Source: Phlegmacium glaucopus | Lineage: Eukaryota; Basidiomycota; Agaricomycetes; Agaricales; Cortinariaceae | Length of the DNA stretch: 16,292 nt | Direction of reading: 5' to 3' | Assembly (NCBI GenBank): GCA_015039465.1 | Contig: MU130119.1 | Span: 33,211-49,502, forward strand | Part shown: piece by piece, positions 1 through 8,981 of the stretch | How the letters are laid out: every line of letters begins with the position of its first letter | Numbering within the stretch: position 1 is the stretch's first letter | Notes under the pieces: generated by a model | Databases searched by the model: none | What the model saw: only the letters and a program-made list of their open reading frames with translations | Told to the model about the DNA's origin: nothing | Position numbers and translations under genes: made by a program

Positions 1-600
1 GGTTAATTTGAGCGCTTACACGAGGAAGATCATTGGTCTCCCAGGGGAAGACTTGGGATTCATGGCTAGTCTGATCGACAATGACGATTGAATAATTATG
101 GATGTGACGGGCTAAGTTGACACTCACGCCAGTATAATCATTGGTCGCCAAGGCGGAGACTTGGAGTTCATGAGGGGCCTGATCGACAACGATGGATGAA
201 TAATTGTGGATGTGATAAGCTAAGTTGAACGCTTACGGTAACTCCGGCGGCTTGAACGAGAGCAATGTCGTTGGTCGCCAAGCCAGGGAGTTGGAGTTCA
301 TGGTAAGTCTGATCCACGATGACGATTAAATAATTATGGATGTGATGGGCTAAATTGAACGCTTACGCGAGTAAGATCATTGGTCGCCGCTTGGAGTTCA
401 TGAGCGGCCTGATCGACAACGATGGTTGAGTAATTGTGGATGCGATGGGCTAAGTTGAGCACTTACGGTAACGCCGGTGGCTTGAACGAGTGCAAGATCA
501 TTGGTGTCCAAGCCAGGGAGGTCAGTCTGATGATCCACGACGATTGTTAAGTAATTATGGATGCGATGGGCGAAGTTGGACACTCACAGTAATGCCGGTG
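1..600 (-). repeat. Tandem array of exon+intron units with A/B alternation
   Basis: About 5.5 diverged copies of a 100-130 bp unit start near 8, 117, 225, 355, 455 and 576 on the plus strand. Two sub-types alternate. Copies 1, 3 and 5 carry ..AATTATGG.. in the intron and an exon beginning ACT. Copies 2 and 4 carry ..AATTGTGG.. and an exon beginning GCC. This implies that a two-unit dimer was amplified. The repeat unit coincides with one micro-exon plus one intron of the gene on the minus strand. Confidence 0.85.
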
Positions 601-803
601 GCTTGATTAACTTGGACGCTTGCAGCCGTAGCGCTAGCAGGAACGGATGGCATGCGATCAGCATTGCTCGTTATGATTGTCGTCGATGTCGAAGTTGCTG
701 CCTCAAGGTTTGAACCAGGGGCGTTGGTGTTGGTCAGAGACGGGTGTTTTTCGGTATTGGACTTGCCAAGTTTCTTAAAACGATGCTTAATATTATTGAA
801 CAT
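1..803 (-). CDS. Micro-exon gene of unknown function, 5' part (continues off the left edge)
   Basis: The product is not recognised. The ATG lies at 801-803. Exon 1 (803-588, 72 codons) begins MFNNIKHRFKKLGKS, a basic stretch, followed by a Ser/Thr/Ala-rich tract ending QATGIT. Then come micro-exons at 526-467, 408-367, 308-237, 178-128 and 70-20 (60, 42, 72, 51 and 51 nt). All are multiples of three, in phase 0 and free of stops. They encode variants of one motif, roughly (T/A)xHELQ...ATND(L/I/Y), sometimes followed by ALVQAxGVT. Introns at 587-527, 466-409, 366-309, 236-179 and 127-71 start GTAAG or GTGAG and end in CAG. Each contains TAATTA or CAATTA and a plausible CTNAAC/TTNAAT branch site. 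A sixth donor (GTAAGC) starts at 19, so the array continues. Length differences between exons are multiples of three while those between introns are not, which argues for coding selection. The visible product is 164 aa. I see no signal peptide or membrane segment. Splicing is inferred. Confidence 0.7.
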
Positions 804-900
804 TGAGTTGTGGTGCTCGATGTACAGTGATCAAGGTGGGTGATGAGAGGCAGAAGAAAGACGTCCTGATTACATAAGAGCTGTGACTCAAATTACATTG
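804..900 (-). promoter_or_regulatory. Putative 5' leader and promoter of the micro-exon gene
   Basis: Upstream of the ATG on the minus strand the sequence reads CACCACAACTCA directly before the start. A CT-rich tract (CTTTCTTCTGCCTCTC) lies about 50 nt further up. Such pyrimidine tracts are common at transcription starts in mushroom fungi. No clear TATA box is seen. The role is inferred from position and composition only. Confidence 0.3.
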
Positions 901-944
901 GGATGTCACTATACATTGATTGATCTGTGACACATTCAGTTCGT

Positions 945-2540
945 TCTTAAGCCTTGCCTATCATCGGGACAAGTCCATCCTGGTTTGGATACAAGATAAT
1001 AGTGACAAATGGAGTGTATGTCCATGCAAAGTCATTTCGAGAATATACCAGTTACTGTAAAATAAAGAAAGGAAAAAGGACAGTCTTTTAAAACGCATGT
1101 TCACAGATGTTCACATGCCAACAAAAAGTGTGTGAAAGAATGTCCAGGATTCGAATAGAATTTTATCAATTGATTGGTTTGGAAAGTCTCAGTGAGAAAC
1201 AAGATCCGTCTTTGGGAATCGGACCATAATTGCCTCAGGAGTTCTCCCAGGTTCTCCAGGTAACCATATTCCGGGGAACGGCATTCGGAGGCATCATTCC
1301 CATACCATACTTGCTCCCACTGTTCTGATATCCCATCTGTGGTATCATCGCCATGGGCACATGTCCATAATCAGAACCAGCCGCCGAGCCAGGACTGCCA
1401 TATGATGCCATTTGTTGCGGTTGAGCCCCAATATGCGAAAGGTTATTGTGCGAAAGGTGACTTGCCGCCAAGACGCAGATTTGAGTTGTTGTTATACGTA
1501 AGGTTGGTGTCGCGAGAATGAGAAGCTTGGTTATGGGGATGAGGCGATCCATCTCGAGATCCGTGGACGTGGCCGAGACTTGCTATCGTATCCGCTATCA
1601 TCAGAGTGACGAATATCACATTCCCAAGCCTCAGCCTCATATTCTACAGACGACGAGTGGGATCGAACGAAATAATGCTGATTGACATATTTGACGTACC
1701 ACTGAATGTTTTGAGAGGAATCATGGAGTCATCGAACTTTCCACTGACAATAACCTTCTGATCCTTGCCCTCTCCCATTACCAAACGAGTGTTTCTCCAA
1801 CCGAGTTCATCCATACACCAGGAGGAATATTTCGAGAGGAAGAAACTGTACACTGGATATCTGATAGATAAGTCAGACGTAGTACGTCAACGAGGGTTAG
1901 GCTGAAAAAGAGACGCACGAAAGGAGGACCATCCAACCGACGAACGCGAATTCTTTCAATAGAAGCCATAAGCAACGTCGAAAAAAGATCAATAACTAAT
2001 TCTGCACTTGACATCTAGCCGTCTTCCTGAAATCCACGTTACCCGACAAAAACAAAGTATTCAAACAGGCCAGGATGCTGTGCCCCCGAAGTCGTACTCA
2101 TAGCTTGAAGCACCTTATTCAAAGGGTGCGTTACATCTTGACCAGATCTCCGTTTGAATACATCCACCGAGTCAGAGGAGAAGTGCGAATATGGGTGAGT
2201 TTTGAGTGAGGCCGAGAGATCAGACATAGTCGGTGAGGTCGTAGATTGTGTCGTTGTAGATACCCCAGATTCTGGAAAAGAAATGAGTTAGTAAATTAAC
2301 TTGGCTGAACCGAAAATGAACGGTTACTTGGCGATACAACCAGCAGCAATCGACCCTTATAATCCGCATCTTCGGGAGAAACGTATCCCTATACCAATTC
2401 TCGGCGCCTGCGTTTGCAACTTCTCCGAAACGTCTCGCTAACAGTTCAACATCCGGGAAATTCTTGGGTCACAAGCCCACGATGGTGGGAAATAATAAGT
2501 GCTCAAGACTTCTGCTGAGTTGCTTGGAACACCGAATAAT
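945..2540 (-). repeat. Left arm of a large imperfect inverted repeat
   Basis: Read on the minus strand, this stretch aligns with the plus strand of 5425-6916. Shared landmarks include GGACAAGTCCATCCTGG at the outer end, the AAGTGTGTGAAAGAATGTCCAG stretch, chitin synthase exons, an intron end with TTTACTAACTCATT, and CGGTGTTCCAAGCAACTCA at the inner end. The arms differ by many substitutions and by indels. The left arm keeps about 250 nt (1690-1960) of chitin synthase that the right arm lacks. The right arm has about 90 nt of AT-rich sequence (around 6690-6790) absent here. Positions 945-1230 contain no gene that I can see. Confidence 0.8.
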
Positions 2541-2660
2541 GCGAGTTCCATGAACAAAGTTCGCGACGCGATAACAACTCTTTGGATTGAAACCTAATAG
2601 TCATTTGATCCTTGACTTCGTTTGGTCCCCATGCTTTATCAAAGGTTCGGACATAGAAGT
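1235..2660 (-). pseudogene. Chitin synthase (class V/VII-like) pseudogene fragment, catalytic domain deleted
   Basis: Chitin synthases polymerise N-acetylglucosamine at the plasma membrane. Coding remnants in order on the minus strand are: FDKAWGPNEV (near 2630); LARRFGEVANAGAENWYRDT (around 2400); GIYNDTIYDLTDYV, a cytochrome-b5-like segment (2210-2270); VDVFKRRSGQDVT; VDFRKTARCQVQN, which precedes a membrane segment (about 2000-2040); LKEFAFVGWMVLL; YSFFLSKYSSWCMDELGW; FDDSMIPLKTFS; and a Ser/Gly/Met-rich tail with PQMGYQNSG and PPNAVPRN. The jump from CQVQN to the late membrane helix LKEFAFVGWM removes the whole glycosyltransferase core (no QxxRW, no EDR). Damage includes TGA for Trp after TDYV, TAG after CQVQN, and several frameshifts. 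Family membership rests on remembered motifs. It is clearly a non-coding relic. Confidence 0.7.
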
Positions 2661-2849
2661 CTCCCAAATGCGATGGTGTAGAAGATAACGATGCCGTTGA
2701 ACAAGAAGGTACGGGAACTCCCAAATTGAAGCTTACATCATGAAGGACATACTGCATGTACGCGACTTGAAAGCTGCTACAGCAGGGGAAAATGTGAGTA
2801 TACATGTTTATTCCCTGCTCGATGCTATCAGTCTGAGGACATGACGTCA

Positions 2850-3189
2850 TGATAGATGATGCCGCCTTGAACTGAGAGTGGTCCGAATTGCTGCTCGTAC
2901 CTCGGCCATGAGGAAAGAATCGCAGCTGAATGGACCAGATGGTGATACCCAGTGAGAAGTCGAAAGGAAGAGTAAAAACACATCTGTACTGTAACAGGAC
3001 TGAAGGCAGTCTGACGAGTGAAAAAGACGGATGAGAGTAACTTTGTGATGTTAACAGGGCAGTGTGATTGACGGTAAATACACTAGAACTGAGCTAGATG
3101 CCAACTTGGGAAGGCTGTAATCAAGCGTAAATGATTGAAGATAACATACAAAATGTGAAGCATGTGAAGGGTTACGTTGATTACCAGCT
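2850..3189. other. Gene-less stretch between the chitin synthase and COPB2 relics
   Basis: No open frame with recognisable protein features was found on either strand. It lies in the loop of the inverted repeat, just past the point where COPB2 homology ends. It may be decayed chitin synthase upstream sequence, but I could not support that. Confidence 0.4.
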
Positions 3190-5110
3190 TTCCCAGCCAA
3201 CATCTCTATCCCCCACCGCCAACAAAGGTAATATCGAGGCACTTAAATCCCCAGCTTTCTCAAAACATTCTTTAGCTAAATCGAATCTACACACTGTCAA
3301 AGCGCGATCTCCTAATGCTCTCCATTTGATTTCGGATTCGTTTTCGGGGATTGTGTGAGTTATTTGTAGGGCTGTGTCTAAGTCGTCTAGGGATAGAGCT
3401 AGATCAAATTTGTGGTTTGGGTCGGTTCTTATTTGGAGTGCTAGCTCTTTGAGGTCTGTTGGCAAAGGAGATATTGGTGGAGGGTAGGATTGGGAGAGGG
3501 AAGATAAGACGTACCCCGCGCTTCAAGGAATCGAGCAACTTTGTTAAGTTGGTCTTTGGGCAACGTAGGGAGTAGCACATTCAGTGTCCTCTCTTAGAAT
3601 AGCAGTTTGGTATTCTACGACGCGGAGAGAAAGTGCGTAACCGTAGATACGAAAGTCTTTGTCTGTTAGGTAGACTCGGTTGTGAGATGGGATGTAGCCG
3701 GGGAGGTAAAGAGGTCTGGAGAGCGACCAATCAGATGAGCATTTTAGAGGAAGAGAGGGCTTACGTGTCGAAGGGACTGATGGTATATGATTCGGAACCG
3801 ACGAAGTAGCATAGCCGGTTGGAGGTGGTGTATATGAAGCAGTCACCAACCCATTTAGCTGTCTTGATGCTGGGGTATTGATAGTTAGTCCCCTTTTGTT
3901 AGGTATCAGGAATGAAGCGACTTACCCTTCTGACACGTCAGCGACGACTTCAAACGCCTCTTCAACACCTTCATCAGTGATTTCCGCTCCTTCTTCTAGT
4001 TTGGCGTTGTAGGCATCTCGATCGAATCGAAGGATGTAGAAAGAGTCTTCAGCTGTGATGGCCACTAAAGAACCGGTACCAGACCAGAAAACCTACGTAA
4101 AAGTCTTGAATCAGATTCACAAGGAGAGGAGAAAAACAGTTAAAAGAAACCCACATTCTTTGCTTCAACATCAATCCGTCTAACAATATCTCCAGACTCC
4201 CAATTGGCAATCCCAAAACATCACAAAACCAGCACCTCTAGCACCAAGCAATGTTCCACCATGCAAACTCTCCATTGACCAACCTCCCGAACCTTTCATC
4301 CTGGTCCCAGGTCGTTCTCTGAAATTCTTATACACTTTGAGTTTAACTTTACTCTCCAGAACAGCATATGTGTTTGAATCAGGAGCCCAAGCGAATGAGA
4401 TACCGTTTCCGAAGCTTTTGTTTCACCAGGCAAGAGAAGTATAGATGATGTATTCGCCGTCGCCCACTACTGTGACGAACCGGCCGTTGGGAGAGTGGAG
4501 TAGGGATGTGGAGAAAATTTCGGTGGAACTGATTTCTTTGGTTGTGAGGGGTAAACGGGTGCCGTCTGTAAATGAGGTCGATGGGGAAGAGGAGGGGTCG
4601 GAGATGGTTTGGAGGTTTCCAGAGAGGACGTCGTGGTTGCGGCTATAGATGAATTTGCCGGTTGGGTCCATGCTGAAAGTTGGTTCGTCCCTGCCGAGCT
4701 AGATTTGTGGATTATTAGTTTGTAAAATGGCATTTCAAGAGAATACGAACCTTGATGACGACAACACCTTCATCGAACCCTACTGCTACTTCATTGGCAT
4801 CTTTGCGTAGTGCAACACACCATGACCGTTCTAAAGCATAGCTGAGTGTGTTTTCGATGCGATATGTGCCGCTGTTCCAAATCTTGACTGTCCCATCTTC
4901 ACTTCCACTGATGATAATAGGTAGATTGGGATGGAAGACAGCGAAAGAGACGTTGTTGGTATGTATGACCTTCCATCGTTTGCACGCAACTCTTGCTGAG
5001 ATAATCCCACACTTTGACAGTTTTATCATCGCCTGTGGTCACTAGATCAGAGATCGTCCACAGTTTAGCACGTTCGAGAGAAGCGAAGATTCCAGGACTT
5101 CACAGGATAT
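3190..5110 (-). pseudogene. Coatomer subunit beta-prime (COPB2/Sec27) pseudogene, truncated at both ends
   Basis: Beta-prime COP is a WD40 plus alpha-solenoid subunit of the COPI coat for Golgi-to-ER traffic. WD40 signatures include [37 protein letters not shown] and GRFVTVVGDGEYIIYTSLAW. The solenoid start is YLTDKDFRIYGYALSL to DLAKECFEKAGDLSA. Exons are about 5110-4751, 4698-4156, 4092-3926, 3869-3765, 3715-3515 and 3455-3190, with introns of roughly 50-65 nt kept, so this is not a processed copy. Homology starts inside the propeller and stops soon after AGDLSA. About 30 residues between KLWTIS and DLVTTGDD are missing. Damage: a frameshift near 4960 before [11 protein letters not shown] at 4423-4425 where Arg is expected; a 5-nt insertion after FWD near 4200; and a frameshift near 3580. 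The intron donor at 4155 is GTGGGT. Confidence 0.85.
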
Positions 5111-5424
5111 GTCTTGCCAGGATGCAAGCGAGGATGTTTATCCTGCAGTGTTGTTCGGAGGGATGACAGGTGCTGGTGAAGGTCTAGATTAGACTTGAGC
5201 ACTTGAACGTTTGAAGAGTAATCTGTTCATCTTTGCTATGTCTCTCCGTTGCCAAACTAGGTCCAGAAAGGACCAAGATTCTGTAGTAAAGAAACGAACG
5301 CAGAATCAAGTAAATCCGAATCCTTGTCAACACAGACCGCGCGTAGTGGTTGATTCCAAAGAGGTTATACTATTTGCCGTGTCTGCCACGTCGGACTCCC
5401 AAATTGAAGATGAACCTACATCTT
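5111..5424. other. Gene-less stretch at the COPB2 breakpoint
   Basis: This lies between the truncated 5' side of the COPB2 relic and the right inverted-repeat arm. I see no recognisable protein on either strand. A 15-bp sequence, ACTCCCAAATTGAAG, at 5395-5409 also occurs in direct orientation at 2717-2731, near the other end of the loop. Confidence 0.4.
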
Positions 5425-6560
5425 GAATCGGTGTTCCAAGCAACTCACCAGACATTTTGAGCACGTAGATTCGACTTATTATTTCCCATCGTCGTGGGCT
5501 TGTGGTGGATGATACGTTTGCTTTGACGTCCAAGAATTTCAGGGATATTGAACCGTTAGCGAGACATGTTTCGGGGAAGTTGCAGATGCAGACTCTGAGG
5601 AGAGGTCCTTTGGTTTTGTCAAAAGGGTCGATTGCTGGTGCTGGTGCTGATACTAATATCGCCGACTAAGCATCCATTTCTGGTTCAGCTATGTTAATTT
5701 ACTAACTCATTTGTCTTCCAGAATGTTGGGTGTCTACAACGACACAATCTACGATCTCACCGACTATGTCTGGCCTCTTGGTCTCACTCAAAACTCACCC
5801 ACATTCGTATCTCTGAACACTGACTTGGTGGATGTATTTAAACAGAGATCTGGTCAAGATGTAACGCCACGTTTGAATAAGGTGCTTCAAGCTATGAATA
5901 CGACTTCGAGAGCACAGAATTTGGCCTTTTTGAATACTGTGTTTTTGTTGGGAAAGGTGGATTTCAGGAAGACGGCTAGAATCTAGATGTCAAGTGCAGA
6001 GTTGGTTCTTCATCATCTTTTCGAAATCGCGTATGGCTTCTATGGAGAGGATTCATGCTCGTCTATAGAATATGAGGCTGAGGCTTGGGAAAGCGGTACT
6101 CGTCACTCTGATGATACCAGATATGATGGTAAGTCTCGGTCACGCCCTCTGATACGACAGATCTCGAGATGGATCGCCTCATCCCTATAACCAAGCTTCT
6201 CATTCGGGCGATTATTATTGCGACACTAACCTCACGTATAACAACTCAGATCCCAATCTGCGGTCTTGGCGGCCAGTCAGCTTTCGCACAATAACCTTTC
6301 GCATATTGGGCTATATTGGGGCCCAACCGCATCGTACGGCGGTCCTGACTTGGCAACTGGTTCTGATTATCGACATATGCCCATGGCGATAATACCACAG
6401 ATGGGATATCAGAATACTGGGCGCATGTATGGTATGATCCCTCCGAATGCCGTTCCCCGCAATACGGTTATGTCTGGTATGACTATGTTTGGAAGCGGTG
6501 GGAGTATGAATGGTTCACCAAGTCTCCGTCTCTACCATCTTTGGGAGGAGAACCTAGGAG
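5425..6560 (+). pseudogene. Chitin synthase (class V/VII-like) pseudogene fragment, right copy
   Basis: This is the inverted counterpart of the left relic. An intron end (TTTACTAACTCATTTGTCTTCCAG, about 5699-5722) precedes a well-kept exon (about 5723-5985). That exon contains GVYNDTIYDLTDYVWPLGL, VDVFKQRSGQDVTPRLNK and VDFRKTAR, matching the cytochrome-b5-like region of fungal chitin synthases. A 4-nt insertion near 5981 breaks the frame before CQVQSWFF. The sequence then jumps via a short FMLV remnant straight to YEAEAWES and a Ser/Met/Gly-rich tail (MPMAIIPQMGYQN, PPNAVPRNTVMS, MFGSGGSMNG). The catalytic core is missing, as in the left copy, and the late membrane exon is also lost. It is a relic, although 5711-5986 is still open. 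Confidence 0.7.
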
Positions 6561-6916
6561 AACTTGTGAGGCAATTATGGTCCAATTCTCAAAGGCGGAT
6601 CTTGTTTCTCACAGAGACTTTTTGGATCAATCAATTTCTATTCGAATTCTGGACATTCTTTCACACACTTTTTTTTGGCATGTGAACATATTTCAAGCAA
6701 ATGCTGATTTAAATAATAAAGATGAAGTAATATTTCTATCCATAATTTTTAAATTTATGTGTAAAGATGTTCCTCTTTCCTTTTGTTTAATTTTACAGTA
6801 AGTGGTATATTCTGGAAATTGCTTTGCGCAAATAGAGTTGCTGGACTTCATTTTTCGTGATTATTTTTATGTAAGCCAGGATGGACTTGTCCAGATGGTA
6901 GGCTTAGGGATGAAAA
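5425..6916 (+). repeat. Right arm of the large imperfect inverted repeat
   Basis: Pairs with 945-2540. The outer end is CCAGGATGGACTTGTCC (about 6880-6896), the reverse complement of the left outer end. The stretch 6561-6916 holds no gene that I can support; it is AT-rich tail sequence of the repeat with an arm-specific insertion around 6690-6790. The loop between the arms is about 2.9 kb. Confidence 0.8.
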
Positions 6917-8382
6917 AAATATAGCCTGAGGGCCATTGCCTTGCATGGCATCTACAAGTCCTTTTCTCCTCTCAAATCTAAACACTGACATAGATTGCAG
7001 CAACTGCTTGCTTTCCCCTACAGTATGTCATATTTGGAGGATTGGGATTAATTGAGAATGTAAAATAAATTTCTTCAAATTTCAATTCCATCATAAAGCC
7101 AAATCTGTCCATCAGATAAAATAATCTGTGCTGTAAAGTGATGTTGTCCATAATATACAACCCCTGCAAGTCTCATTCTGTGATGCTGATTGTGAGTTTT
7201 AACATTGATCAAGAAATTGAGATGCAATACTTGGTTTGATAATTCAAATACAATTAATGAAGGCAGGTCAGTGAAACTGTATTTAATGAAAACATTCTCA
7301 TGACAGGTAGCACATACATGCCTCGTTTCTTCCTCTCCCCTTAAAGCCCATTCATTTGTTGATTCATAATAACCTGCACCATATGACAAAACTAATGAAT
7401 AATAATCATGTATTCAATGTACATGATTATTGCTGCATGTATATACAACTGATTGGACTTGATATGCTGTTTCAAAAAGAGCCTCACAAATACTTTCAAT
7501 ACTGGTTAAATTTCTAAATGCCATGGTTTAAGGGAAAAATGAATGAAGGGTTTGCCAAACCTCATCTCAAATTATTTCTAATGTCTTCATATTATTATCT
7601 ACATCATTAAATCCATCTGAAAGCATTCTGATAAATGGATTGTCCATCTTTTGGAAGTCATAATTCTATAAATTAATGTTACTGCACCAAATTGAGAACA
7701 GAACAGGAAAGATTGAGTCATATGCACAACTATTATTACTCCATATCATACCCTGTGGAATTAAATAGTGATTAATGTTGTCTATCAATGTCTGAAGTAA
7801 GCAAGGTTTTTTACTTACTGGTTCCAATTTTTTTACAGTACCCTTAGACATTTTAGGCTTGTTACAAATATTATCATCTACCTTGCGCTTTTTTTTATTC
7901 TCAGTATTAAAGGAACCTAGAATTTGTTTGATGTCAATAATTTCAGATTCCAACAAAGGATCATGCTTTGACCATTGAATTGCTGAATGAACAATATTTG
8001 GAACATACTGCTGGCCACAGAATGCTTGAATCAAAGTGTTATGGACATCTCCATATATCTTGACAGATAACTTTCCCTCATACCTGAATTTTGTAATTTC
8101 ATCTAAGATTTCCAGCTCTCTAAATTCTTGATGCAAAGCCCCAGAGCATCTACCAGTAATCTTTTGAGGGTAAAATCCTTGGAGAATTAATGTCCCCTCT
8201 GCAGATGCACCGCATGACAATGCTGTGTAATAAGATTGGTGTGTTTGTACTTAGGTTATTTAGATCACACACATTATCTGAATGTGTCTTTCCTTGGGAT
8301 CCACAATCTGTCATTGCAAAATTTATCAGAACTTCAATCTGTGTATGACTAATGAAAATTCTATCATCATTTTGAAGACTAG

Positions 8383-8834
8383 TGTTAGGGGACACCCAAT
8401 TTCAAGCCTAACTCCCGACTCCCAATTGGGCCTGAACCCAATCTCAGTCCCAAACCCACTCCTGACTCAACTCCTGAATACATATATTCCACCTCATCGA
8501 TGAACCTCATTCCCCACCTGAACCTAATCGGCCCCAACTCCTCCAACTCCTGATTGGGCCTGACCCAAACCAAACTTAGTATGTTATTTTATTATTTTAT
8601 TATTTTTCATATGACACCACTTTTATTATTTTATTCTTGTATCATTTATTTATTTATTTTCATATGTCCATTATGTCCATATCTGTACTTAAATAGCTCC
8701 TCACCTTAGCAGGGATCCCTATCTTTTCCTTTTAGGATCCCCTGCTAGGTGAGTTAGTTATAGTCACATTTATAATATATTAATTTAGGATCCCCTGCTA
8801 GCTTGACTAAGTTAGCATCGCAGTTGCCCTAACA
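8383..8834. mobile_element. Solo LTR of an LTR retrotransposon (452 bp)
   Basis: Starts TGTTAGGG and ends CCCTAACA (8-bp inverted ends of TG..CA type). It is flanked by a perfect 5-bp duplication ACTAG at 8378-8382 and 8835-8839. Removing the LTR and one ACTAG joins the flanking helicase codons in frame (..NNIQA-SLQNDDRI..). No internal retrotransposon sequence remains, so LTR-LTR recombination is inferred. The interior is AT-rich around 8580-8670, with AATAAA-like motifs on the minus strand. The host family (Ty3 or Ty1 type) cannot be told from the LTR alone. Confidence 0.9.
8700..8801. repeat. Hairpin plus third direct copy inside the solo LTR
   Basis: CTCACCTTAGCAGGGATCC (8700-8718) pairs with GGATCCCCTGCTAGGTGAG (8735-8753) with a single-base slip, leaving a 16-nt pyrimidine-rich loop. 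An exact 18-bp direct copy (TTTAGGATCCCCTGCTAG) of 8731-8748 lies at 8784-8801. It could be an RNA fold of the LTR R/U5 region or a regulatory repeat; the function is unknown. Confidence 0.8.
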
Positions 8835-8981
8835 ACTAGCCTGGATATTATTTGTGGTTGGATAAATTGGTACTACATTTTCAGGAAGACCCTCAAATTG
8901 AACCTCTGATGGAGGATTTTTTAATTTGATAAATAGAGTGTCAAGAATTACCTGATTCTGTTTTCCAAATTTAGATTGCCA

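Larger units (their letters stand above)
6978..8981 (-). pseudogene. PIF1-like helicase C-terminus joined to a USP-like cysteine protease domain (decayed)
   Basis: Read on the minus strand. A segment around 8981-8840 (ILDTLFIKLKNPPSEVQFEG, GLPENVVPI) is interrupted by a solo LTR. Coding resumes at 8382 with ISHTQIEVLINFAMTD and GSQGKT (helicase motif V). YYTALSCGASAEGTLI follows, a motif VI in which the expected Arg is Cys. A one-base frameshift lies near 8245-8262. After a Lys-rich linker comes WSNNSCAYDSIF (protease Cys box, about 7735) and, near 7110-7160, YYGQHHFTAQI with SDGQIWLYDG (His box). A CxxC (CATC) lies between. The same frame runs 8245-7075 with stops at 7666 (TAG), 7567 (TGA), 7528 (TAA), 7414 (TGA) and 7075 (TGA). 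A frame change near 7078 leads to a likely end at 6978. The helicase calls are moderately sure; the protease call rests on the paired Cys and His boxes. Confidence 0.6.

Noticed and set aside
1..600. CRISPR-like alternation of repeat and variable parts
   Set aside because: Unit length (100-130 bp) and the exon/intron logic with GT..AG borders fit a eukaryotic gene; the repeats are not 25-40 bp direct repeats with unique spacers.
6266..6685. 139-residue open frame on the plus strand as an independent gene
   Set aside because: Its first half is the chitin synthase C-terminal tail and the second half is read-through into repeat-arm sequence.
8700..8757. Helitron 3' end (hairpin followed by CTAG)
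   Set aside because: The stem is too long and lies inside a well-bounded LTR with a 5-bp target duplication, so a Helitron terminus is not needed.
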